From an uncultured Oscillospiraceae bacterium (GTDB lineage Bacteria > Bacillota > Clostridia > Oscillospirales > Acutalibacteraceae): 6,722 nt of DNA. How positions within the stretch are numbered: the first letter of the stretch is position 1; the number at the start of each line of letters is the position of its first letter. The notes under the pieces are model-generated. The model had not been told where the DNA came from, did no database searches, and saw only the letters and a program-made list of their open reading frames with translations. The position numbers and the translations under genes were made by a program. The DNA lies in NCBI GenBank assembly GCA_902462665.1, contig CABQCM010000075.1:1-6722 (forward strand), in the 5' to 3' direction. This document shows positions 1 through 5,533 of the stretch, piece after piece.

Positions 1-129
1 GTGCAAAAAAGGTCGAGCATTTCATAAGCGAAATGTCTTGAAAATACAGGTTTTTCAGAGATTGACTAAGACAAATATGAATTTAGGACGAATGTAATAT
101 GCGGCAGGTTACGATCTGCGCAAAAAGAC

Positions 130-158
130 TTGACAAGCGCTTGCAGGGGTGATACCAT
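130..158 (+). promoter_or_regulatory. Predicted sigma-A promoter of the T-box/thrS transcript
   Basis: A perfect -35 hexamer TTGACA lies at 130-135. Seventeen bases later is TACCAT (153-158), which matches the -10 consensus at 4 of 6 positions and is preceded by an extended -10 TG (150-151). Transcription would start near 165, just before the conserved beginning of T-box Stem I, which supports the assignment. Alternative AT-rich -10 candidates (158-166) lie a few bases downstream, but their spacing is worse. Confidence 0.65.
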
Positions 159-167
159 AATATAAAA

Positions 168-419
168 TGAAATCGTTGATGAGACGAGTACTTTCGTGGA
201 TGCTTTGGCATCCGGCCTCTCTGCAGAGAGTCGGCGCGTTGGCTGCGAGCGCTGGCAGGGGCGGCGAAAGGAAAACCACCTCGGAGTGCGCGCTGACATA
301 AGGCGCGTCGGTTTTAACCCCCGTTACCGGGTCGCTCAAGCGGCGGATTGTTCCGCAAGCCGGGTGGAACCGTGGAGCCAAGCGCTTCATCCCAGTTGTA
401 TGGGATGAAGCGCTTTTTT
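168..419 (+). promoter_or_regulatory. T-box riboswitch (tRNA-Thr responsive leader of thrS)
   Basis: This leader RNA senses the charging state of tRNA-Thr and controls read-through into thrS. Visible landmarks are the AGTA specifier-loop motif (187-190), the AGAGAG bulge motif (225-230), the distal loop GGCTGCGAGC (241-250), and a specifier codon ACC (275-277, Thr) followed by A. The T-box core GGGTGGAACCGTG is at 362-374. Its TGGA (365-368) would pair with a tRNA ending UCCA, so I predict discriminator U73. Stem I pairs include CTTTCG 191-196 with CGAAAG 265-270, and 215-224 with 255-265. The antiterminator is GGG 362-364 with CCC 391-393, plus GTGGAGC 372-378 with GCTTCAT 384-390, flanking the seven-base bulge 365-371. 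It is mutually exclusive with the terminator. The ACC specifier agrees with the downstream gene. Confidence 0.93.
380..419 (+). terminator. T-box-controlled intrinsic terminator (attenuator) before thrS
   Basis: The arms 380-394 and 401-415 pair perfectly over 15 bp around a six-base loop GTTGTA, followed by a T-run at 414-419. The 5' arm shares bases 384-393 with the antiterminator, so the two folds exclude each other. This is the usual off state when tRNA-Thr is charged. Confidence 0.93.
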
Positions 420-446
420 CTTGAGGTACAACGATGCAGTATTGCG

Positions 447-462
447 CAGGGAAATTTCCCTG
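447..462. repeat. Perfect 16-bp palindrome upstream of the thrS ribosome binding site
   Basis: CAGGGAAATTTCCCTG is identical to its own reverse complement. In RNA it can form a 6-bp hairpin with an AATT loop, lying between the T-box terminator and the thrS Shine-Dalgarno (468-476). It could be an mRNA hairpin near the ribosome binding site or a DNA operator. Nothing in the sequence decides between these. Confidence 0.6.
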
Positions 463-480
463 ACGATAGGAGGAAGAAAT

Positions 481-2433
481 ATGATTCAAGTGACATGCAA
501 GGGCGGTACCGTGCTCTCCTTTGAGGCGGGCGTGACGGTTGCCGAGGTTGCCAAAAGTATTGGTGCCGGGCTGTACAAATCGGCCTGTGCCGGCCGGGTC
601 AACGGCAAGGTGTGCGATTTACGCACCCCGCTCACCGAGGATTGTGAGCTTTCTATTCTAACCTTTCAGGACGAAGAGGGGAAAAAGACCTTTTGGCATA
701 CAGCCTCTCATATTCTGGCTCAGGCGGTCAAACGCCTGTACCCCGAGGTGAAGTTGACCATCGGGCCTGCGGTGGATCGTGGATTCTACTACGATTTTGA
801 TACCCCCAAGCCGTTTGGCACGGAGGAATTGGCGGCCATCGAGGGCGAAATGAAAAAGATTGTCAAAGAGGATTTACCGATTGAACGATTCACTCTGCCC
901 GCCGATCAAGCCAAGGAGCTGATGCGTGAAAGAGGCGAGGACTATAAGCTGGAGCTGATTGACGAGCATGCAGGCAAGGGGGAGGATATCTCCTTCTATT
1001 CCCAAGGGGAATTTACCGACCTTTGTGCCGGCCCGCACCTGATGTCCACCGCGCCGGTCAAGGCCTGCAAGCTGACCCAGTGCACCGGCGCCTACTGGCG
1101 TGGGGATTCCAACAATAAAATGCTGCAACGGGTTTACGGCGTAGCCTTCCCCAAAGCCAGCGAGCTGGAGGAGCATCTTACGGCACTGGAGGAGGCGAAA
1201 AAGCGGGATCACAACCTGCTTGGCCGCCAGCTTGAATATTTCACCACAGTGGATACCATTGGTCAGGGGCTGCCCATCATTCTTCCCAAAGGTACCATCG
1301 TGTTGCGTACCCTACAGCGGTTCGTGGAGGATGAGGAAGAACGCAGAGGCTATTTGCAGACCAAAACTCCCTTTATGGCCAAGCGGGAGCTGTATAAGAT
1401 TTCAGGCCACTGGGACCATTACCGGGACGGCATGTTTGTGATGGGGGATTCGGATAAGTGGGAGGACGAAAGCGAGGAAATCCTTGCCCTGCGTCCTATG
1501 ACTTGCCCCTTCCAGTTTCAGGCATATCTCAATCGCCCGCGCAGCTATCGTGATCTGCCGCTGCGGTACAATGAAACCTCCACTCTGTTTCGGAACGAGG
1601 CTTCGGGTGAGATGCACGGACTGATTCGGGTACGGCAGTTCACCATTTCGGAAGGGCATTTGGCCTGCCGTCCGGATCAGCTTGAACAGGAGTTCGCCGG
1701 CTGCCTGGATTTGGCGCAGTATTGCCTGAAAACCCTGGGACTGGACGAGGATGTAACCTACCGTTTCTCGAAATGGGACGAAAACGACCGCGACAAGTAC
1801 ATTGGCGACCCTGCATCTTGGGAACGGGTACAGGATACCATGCGGAATTTGCTGGACAATCTGGGAATTGATTACTATGAAGCATCGGGCGAGGCGGCCT
1901 TCTACGGGCCGAAGCTGGATATTCAGATCAAAAATGTTTATGGCAAGGAGGACACCCTGATTACCATTCAAATCGACTTCCAGCTGGCCGAGCGATTCGG
2001 GATGGAATACGTCGATTCGGACGGGCAAAAGAAATATCCTTATGTCATTCACCGCACCTCAATTGGCTGCTATGAGCGTACGCTCGCCCTGCTGATTGAA
2101 AAGTATGCCGGCGCTCTGCCAATGTGGCTGGCCCCCGTGCAGGTGAAGGTGCTGCCCATCAGCGAGCGGCATTACGACAAGGCGCGCGAGGTCACCGGTG
2201 CGCTGCGCGAACGTGGCATTCGTGCGGAGTGCGACGACCGCAACGAAAAAATTGGTTATCGTATCCGCGAGGCCCAATTGGAAAAGGTTCCCTACATGCT
2301 GGTGATTGGGGACAAAGAATGCGAGGAGGGTACGGTCTCAGTGCGTATGCGCGGTCAGGGCGATGTGGGCAGTCTGCCGCTCGAGCAGTTTACCGCACAG
2401 GCTCTGGAGGAGATTGCCACCCGCAAACGATAA
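481..2433 (+). CDS. thrS: Threonyl-tRNA synthetase
   Basis: Cytoplasmic class II synthetase that charges tRNA-Thr with threonine, 650 aa, close to the family's usual length. The start is ATG 481, with AGGAGGAAG at 468-476; an upstream in-frame TTG at 421 lacks a binding site and adjoins the attenuator. A TGS domain (about 1-62) precedes the editing domain, with HxxxH at 73-77 and CxxxH at 182-186 as editing-site residues. The catalytic core (about 245-540) has probable zinc ligands C342, H393 and H524, motif 2 around R371 (FRNEASGEMHG) and motif 3 around E532/R533. The anticodon-binding domain is about 545-645. The usual MNCPGH signature reads MTCPFQF here, and motif 3 reads GCYERTLALL, so this is a sequence variant of the family. 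It stands alone under T-box control and ends at its own terminator. Confidence 0.98.
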   Translation: MIQVTCKGGTVLSFEAGVTVAEVAKSIGAGLYKSACAGRVNGKVCDLRTPLTEDCELSILTFQDEEGKKTFWHTASHILAQAVKRLYPEVKLTIGPAVDRGFYYDFDTPKPFGTEELAAIEGEMKKIVKEDLPIERFTLPADQAKELMRERGEDYKLELIDEHAGKGEDISFYSQGEFTDLCAGPHLMSTAPVKACKLTQCTGAYWRGDSNNKMLQRVYGVAFPKASELEEHLTALEEAKKRDHNLLGRQLEYFTTVDTIGQGLPIILPKGTIVLRTLQRFVEDEEERRGYLQTKTPFMAKRELYKISGHWDHYRDGMFVMGDSDKWEDESEEILALRPMTCPFQFQAYLNRPRSYRDLPLRYNETSTLFRNEASGEMHGLIRVRQFTISEGHLACRPDQLEQEFAGCLDLAQYCLKTLGLDEDVTYRFSKWDENDRDKYIGDPASWERVQDTMRNLLDNLGIDYYEASGEAAFYGPKLDIQIKNVYGKEDTLITIQIDFQLAERFGMEYVDSDGQKKYPYVIHRTSIGCYERTLALLIEKYAGALPMWLAPVQVKVLPISERHYDKAREVTGALRERGIRAECDDRNEKIGYRIREAQLEKVPYMLVIGDKECEEGTVSVRMRGQGDVGSLPLEQFTAQALEEIATRKR

Positions 2434-2468
2434 GACAAAGCGGGCGTTGCCTGAACTGAGACAGGCTG

Positions 2469-2510
2469 AAAAGCGCCGGGAGAAACAGCGATGTTTTCCC
2501 GGTGCTTTTT
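2469..2510 (+). terminator. Intrinsic terminator after thrS
   Basis: The arms 2469-2484 and 2494-2509 form a 16-bp stem with two G-U pairs, a nine-base loop and a T-run at 2506-2510. The A-rich 5' base of the stem also gives a fair hairpin on the opposite strand, but there is no opposing gene nearby. It separates thrS from the two-component operon. Confidence 0.9.
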
Positions 2511-2526
2511 CATGAATGATGCAGAG

Positions 2527-2554
2527 TTGACGCAGAAATGATATACCATAAAGA
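2527..2554 (+). promoter_or_regulatory. Weak candidate promoter of the two-component operon
   Basis: A promoter is expected here because a terminator precedes the regulator gene. TTGACG (2527-2532) is a good -35. The best-placed -10 is TAAAGA (2549-2554, 16-bp spacer), which matches only 3 of 6 positions. A better-looking extended element, TGATATACC (2539-2547), is spaced wrongly for that -35. A poor -10 is common for promoters needing an activator, but that is inference. Confidence 0.25.
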
Positions 2555-2578
2555 AAGATAGCAAAGGAGTTGACGACC

Positions 2579-3235
2579 GTGAATCATATTCTAGTGGTGG
2601 AGGATGAGAAGCCGATTTCTCAGCTTTTGCAAATGAGCCTCACCAAGGCGGGATATCGCTGTACCTGTGTTTATGACGGTATACAGGCGGCAGATAAGCT
2701 GGAAGAAGAAACGTTTGATCTTATCCTGCTGGATGTCATGCTTCCGGGAATCAGCGGCTTTGAGCTCATGGATTACATTCGCTCGGTAGATATTCCGGTC
2801 ATATTCCTTACGGCGAAAAATTCGGTCAATGATCGCGTGAAAGGGCTTCGCATGGGGGCGGAGGACTATATTGTCAAACCTTTTGAAATATTATTGGAGC
2901 TGTTGGCGCGGGTAGAGAATGTCCTGCGTCGGCATGGAAAGCTTCAGACAGTAATACAAATCGGCGGATTGGAAATCAATACGTTATCCATGCAGGTAAC
3001 CCGGGATGGCAAAGAAATTGCTTTGACCAAAAAGGAATACGATATTCTGCTTCTGTTTGCTAGAAATCCCCGCATTGTGCTTTATAAAAGCACCATCTAC
3101 GAGCGTGTGTGGGGCGGCGACTATCCGGAAAGTACCCGAACGGTCGAGCTGCACATTCAGCGCATGAAGAAAAAAGTTGGCTGGAACGACCGACTGAAAG
3201 CGGTTTATACCATCGGTTATCGTCTGGAGGTGTAG
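2579..3235 (+). CDS. OmpR/PhoB-family DNA-binding response regulator
   Basis: Cytoplasmic transcription regulator, 218 aa, typical OmpR-class length. The start chosen is GTG 2579, nine bases after AAGGAG (2564-2569); an in-frame TTG at 2570 abuts that site and is too close. The receiver domain (about 1-115) has the acidic pair D9/E10, phosphoacceptor D52 in LLDVMLPG, T78 and K100 (VKPF). A winged helix-turn-helix follows (about 125-218), with ALTKKEYDILLLF, a recognition-helix region STRTVELHIQRMKKKV and the closing hairpin GYRLEV. It is followed two bases later by its kinase gene, so the two are surely a pair. The target genes cannot be read from the sequence; the third gene of the operon and autoregulation are the obvious candidates. 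Confidence 0.95.
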   Translation: MNHILVVEDEKPISQLLQMSLTKAGYRCTCVYDGIQAADKLEEETFDLILLDVMLPGISGFELMDYIRSVDIPVIFLTAKNSVNDRVKGLRMGAEDYIVKPFEILLELLARVENVLRRHGKLQTVIQIGGLEINTLSMQVTRDGKEIALTKKEYDILLLFARNPRIVLYKSTIYERVWGGDYPESTRTVELHIQRMKKKVGWNDRLKAVYTIGYRLEV

Positions 3236-3237
3236 CC

Positions 3238-4659
3238 GTGAGCTTTCGCTTAAGATTAACCATTTCCATTTCTCTACTCCTTGCCCTTACGTTTGGAGCG
3301 GGCGGCGCGCTGCTGATATCCACCGCCTTTTACGCTTCCTTGCAGGACGAGAGAACGGCGGCGATGCATTCTTATGAAACGGTGCGAAGCACGCTGTATC
3401 TCCTCAATTCCGTTGGGGAAAAAACGGATTACGACCACATGACCGATACGCTCAGCCAGATGGAAACGCAGGGGATTGCCCGTTGGCAGGCGCTGGATTT
3501 AAAATCAGACGAGCATTTTGTCTATCAAAGCGGTGAAAGCGCCCTGTTTTCGGCGGATTTACCAATTCCAGATTCTGGGCAATGCTCCTATGCCGTTGTG
3601 TCGGACGAGTATGGAAGCAGCCTGCAGGTGCTCAGCGTCATCTTTGCACAGCAAGAGCAGCTTTTGCTGCGGGCACGATTTGATTTGTCTTCGGCATACA
3701 ATGCGAGAAAAACGCAGCATCGCCTGTTTTTTATGGTTTATATTGCAGTAGTTCTCATAGGGGTTTTGATTGCCGCCGCCATATCCTTTGCCCTGACCAG
3801 CCGTCTGAAAAAGCTGACCAGTGCGGTTAATCTGATATCCAGCGGTAATTTGTCCCAACGCTCCAACATTCGAACGCGGGATGAATTCGGGCAGTTGTCT
3901 CGGGATTTTGATGCCATGGCCGACCGTCTCCAGCAAAATATCCATCAGTTGGAGGCCGATGTGCAGAGGCAGGAATCCTTTATGGGCGCTTTTGCGCATG
4001 AGCTGAAAACACCAATGACTTCCATTATTGGATACGCCGATCTGCTGCGGCAGGGCGCTTTGGATGAAAATGACAAAAGCTCAGCGGCCAATTACATTTT
4101 TTCCGAAGGCCAACGCTTGGAAAAACTCTCTTTTAAGCTGCTGGATTTGCTGCTGATGGAGAAGGATGCGCCGTGTATGCGGGAGGTGGGACTTTCTTCC
4201 CTTCTTGCCGATGTGCAGCAAGCCCTTGCTCCGGTTTTGAAAAGCAAAGGAATTCGGCTGGTTTGCCGAAGCGACCAGGGCAAAACTACACTGGAGCCCG
4301 ATTTGGTGAAGTCGTTGCTTTATAACCTGATAGACAACGCGTCCAAAGCCATTGAGGGAAAAGAAGGATTAATCGCGGTAAAGGGAACTTTAACCGCCGA
4401 GGGCTGCCGGCTTCAGGTGGCGGACAGCGGGCGCGGTATGCCGCAGGCTGAGCTTTCCAGAATCACCGAGGCCTTTTATCGCATCGACAAATCACGCTCG
4501 CGCCAGCAGGGGGGAGCGGGATTAGGGCTTGCCTTGTGTAAAAAGATTGTGGATTTGCATCATGGCAGCTTGAAATTTAACAGTACTCCGGGGCAGGGAA
4601 CCTGTGTGACGGTAGAACTGCGCAGTAACCCGGCGGCGAAATCGCAGCTTTCCGAATGA
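3238..4659 (+). CDS. Membrane sensor histidine kinase (HAMP, HisKA, HATPase)
   Basis: Sensor kinase that should phosphorylate the regulator encoded just upstream, 473 aa. It starts at GTG 3238, two bases after the regulator's stop, with GGAGG (3226-3230) lying inside the regulator's last codons. Membrane segment 1 is about residues 7-30 and segment 2 about 163-187. Between them is a roughly 130-residue extracytoplasmic sensor region that I do not recognise. A HAMP linker (about 188-240) precedes the H-box, with H254 in FAHELKTPMTSIIGY as the autophosphorylation site. The ATPase domain has N-box NLIDNA (N367), G1 box DSGRGM (396-401), F-box EAFYRIDKSRSR and G2 box GGAGLGLAL (425-433). All catalytic motifs look intact. 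The sequence resembles clostridial VanS-like kinases, but the ligand is unknown. The stop overlaps an upstream candidate ATG (4656) of the next frame. Confidence 0.96.
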   Translation: MSFRLRLTISISLLLALTFGAGGALLISTAFYASLQDERTAAMHSYETVRSTLYLLNSVGEKTDYDHMTDTLSQMETQGIARWQALDLKSDEHFVYQSGESALFSADLPIPDSGQCSYAVVSDEYGSSLQVLSVIFAQQEQLLLRARFDLSSAYNARKTQHRLFFMVYIAVVLIGVLIAAAISFALTSRLKKLTSAVNLISSGNLSQRSNIRTRDEFGQLSRDFDAMADRLQQNIHQLEADVQRQESFMGAFAHELKTPMTSIIGYADLLRQGALDENDKSSAANYIFSEGQRLEKLSFKLLDLLLMEKDAPCMREVGLSSLLADVQQALAPVLKSKGIRLVCRSDQGKTTLEPDLVKSLLYNLIDNASKAIEGKEGLIAVKGTLTAEGCRLQVADSGRGMPQAELSRITEAFYRIDKSRSRQQGGAGLGLALCKKIVDLHHGSLKFNSTPGQGTCVTVELRSNPAAKSQLSE

Positions 4660-4673
4660 AAGCCGCAGCCGTG

Positions 4674-4712
4674 AAAGGAGGTTTGTGCCCGTCAAGGCAC
4701 GGTGGTGTAATG
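4674..4712 (+). promoter_or_regulatory. Ribosome binding region with a hairpin between Shine-Dalgarno and start
   Basis: A perfect AAAGGAGG (4674-4681) lies 28 bases before ATG 4710, too far for ordinary initiation. Between them GTGCC (4685-4689) pairs with GGCAC (4696-4700) around a six-base loop, and two G-U pairs can extend the stem to 4683-4702. When folded, about 8-12 unpaired bases separate the Shine-Dalgarno from ATG, close to the optimum. This spacer hairpin is the simplest way to reconcile the strong site with the start preferred on protein grounds. Confidence 0.5.
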
Positions 4713-5471
4713 AGAAAGTTTCGAAATATTCTGATTGTGTTGGTCACAGCTGCTGGCATCGTCGCTGGCGGCTTGCTGCCGGTGATTACGGCAAAGGTGC
4801 AGGATTCCGTCTCAAATGGGACGATACATTACGATACGATGCAGGAAATCCGACTAAATCTGCGCGAGTTGTCTATGATAGACAAGCTGTTTTTAGTAAA
4901 TCAGTCTACCATCATCGGGATATCGGAAGGCAAGACGAATCTAACGCCGGCGGATGTCAAGCAGCTTGTTTTTTATGAGCTGCAGCCTTATGTTCAACAG
5001 GGACTGATGGAGGATAACCTGTCGGATTTTTCGTTCGAATGCCGGCCGGATCTGCATTACGTAATCGGTGTTACCGAAATGTCCAATGTGTTCTGGCACG
5101 TTACCATGGAGCGCATAAGCAAGAAATCGCAAAGGCTGGAATTGGATATCGACGACAAAACCGGGAAAATTATCACCATCACTTATGAATATGCCCCTTC
5201 GCTGTGGGAAGAGTGGCAATACGATGAGCTGTTGACCGATTTTTATACCATCTACTTCAATCGTCTTGGGCTTAAGCCCGACGAAGGATACCGAGAGCCT
5301 TCCGACAAAGAGCACGAGTACTCAACTGTTACATTTCGCTGGGGAGATATGGAATATGGTGAAATGGGACTTGAGTTTACCGTTTATCCCACTGGTTTTT
5401 ACAATGGGGTCTATCAGGCCGACAATTGGGCGGAAAAAAACCAAAAGAATGTTGATGCAGATTTGATGTGA
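4710..5471 (+). CDS. Unrecognised membrane-anchored protein of the two-component operon
   Basis: I do not recognise the family. From ATG 4710 the product is 253 aa, with a short basic N-terminus (MRKFRN) and a hydrophobic segment at about residues 7-27. That fits an uncleaved signal anchor or signal peptide, so the rest is probably outside the cytoplasm. An earlier in-frame ATG at 4656 overlaps the kinase stop, but it would add 18 polar residues before the signal and has no ribosome binding site. Residues about 128-160 alternate strand-like stretches around LDIDDKTGKIITITYE, which resembles the strand-turn pattern of PepSY-like domains; this is only a weak similarity. The C-terminal third is rich in aromatic and acidic residues. 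It is co-transcribed with the kinase and ends before a strong terminator, so a role as accessory sensor, kinase modulator or output of the system is plausible but unproven. Confidence 0.85.
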   Translation: MRKFRNILIVLVTAAGIVAGGLLPVITAKVQDSVSNGTIHYDTMQEIRLNLRELSMIDKLFLVNQSTIIGISEGKTNLTPADVKQLVFYELQPYVQQGLMEDNLSDFSFECRPDLHYVIGVTEMSNVFWHVTMERISKKSQRLELDIDDKTGKIITITYEYAPSLWEEWQYDELLTDFYTIYFNRLGLKPDEGYREPSDKEHEYSTVTFRWGDMEYGEMGLEFTVYPTGFYNGVYQADNWAEKNQKNVDADLM

Positions 5472-5481
5472 ATTCTATCAT
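5452..5481 (+). promoter_or_regulatory. Candidate promoter for the racemase-like/FemAB unit
   Basis: TTGATG (5452-5457, 4 of 6 to consensus) is followed after 18 bases by TATCAT (5476-5481, 5 of 6). It overlaps the end of the preceding gene. The start site would be about 5488, so the RNA would begin almost at the hairpin 5491-5529. It was found by looking for a promoter that could bypass or feed the terminator, so treat it as tentative. Confidence 0.35.
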
Positions 5482-5490
5482 AAAAACGAT

Positions 5491-5533
5491 GCACCCTTTC
5501 TCTACGATATCCATGTAGAGAAAGGGTGTTTTT
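5491..5533 (+). terminator. Intrinsic terminator ending directly at the next start codon
   Basis: The arms 5492-5505 and 5515-5528 pair perfectly over 14 bp around a nine-base loop, followed by five T residues (5529-5533). The next base begins the ATG of the following gene. The 3' arm contains GAAAGGG (5519-5525), that gene's only visible Shine-Dalgarno, so the hairpin should both stop transcripts from the signalling operon and mask translation of the racemase-like gene when folded. Confidence 0.85.

Noticed and set aside
1..41. Possible 3' end of an upstream + strand gene (frame ending at TGA 39-41, AKKVEHFISEMS), or another frame open to TAA 95-97
   Set aside because: Only 12 or 31 codons are visible, neither is recognisable, and no clear terminator follows. 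It is plausible that an upstream gene ends here, but the frame cannot be chosen. The rest of 1-129 shows nothing I can support.
39..57. Short inverted repeat TGAAAA/TTTTCA as a terminator for an upstream gene
   Set aside because: The stem is six mostly A-T pairs with no T-run after it, too weak to call.
290..307. CGCGC/GCGCG hairpin after the specifier as a separate regulatory element
   Set aside because: It lies inside the T-box leader between Stem I and the downstream stems and is better treated as part of that fold.
421..480. In-frame TTG 421 as the thrS start, giving 20 extra N-terminal residues
   Set aside because: No ribosome binding site, it directly follows the attenuator T-run, and the added residues precede the normal first residues of the TGS domain. 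ATG 481 has an ideal Shine-Dalgarno.
1402..2052. Long opposite-strand open frame within thrS (216 codons)
   Set aside because: It lies wholly inside a clearly coding gene, has no recognisable motif, and is expected from the codon bias of the + strand.
3109..3237. Upstream start for the histidine kinase overlapping the regulator gene
   Set aside because: It would add 43 residues lying in another frame of the regulator, ahead of the first membrane segment. GTG 3238 has a well-spaced GGAGG.
4685..4978. Separate small gene starting at GTG 4685, three bases after AAAGGAGG
   Set aside because: It runs out of frame through the membrane-protein gene, the spacing is too short, and the product has no domain-like features. 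It is a shadow frame.
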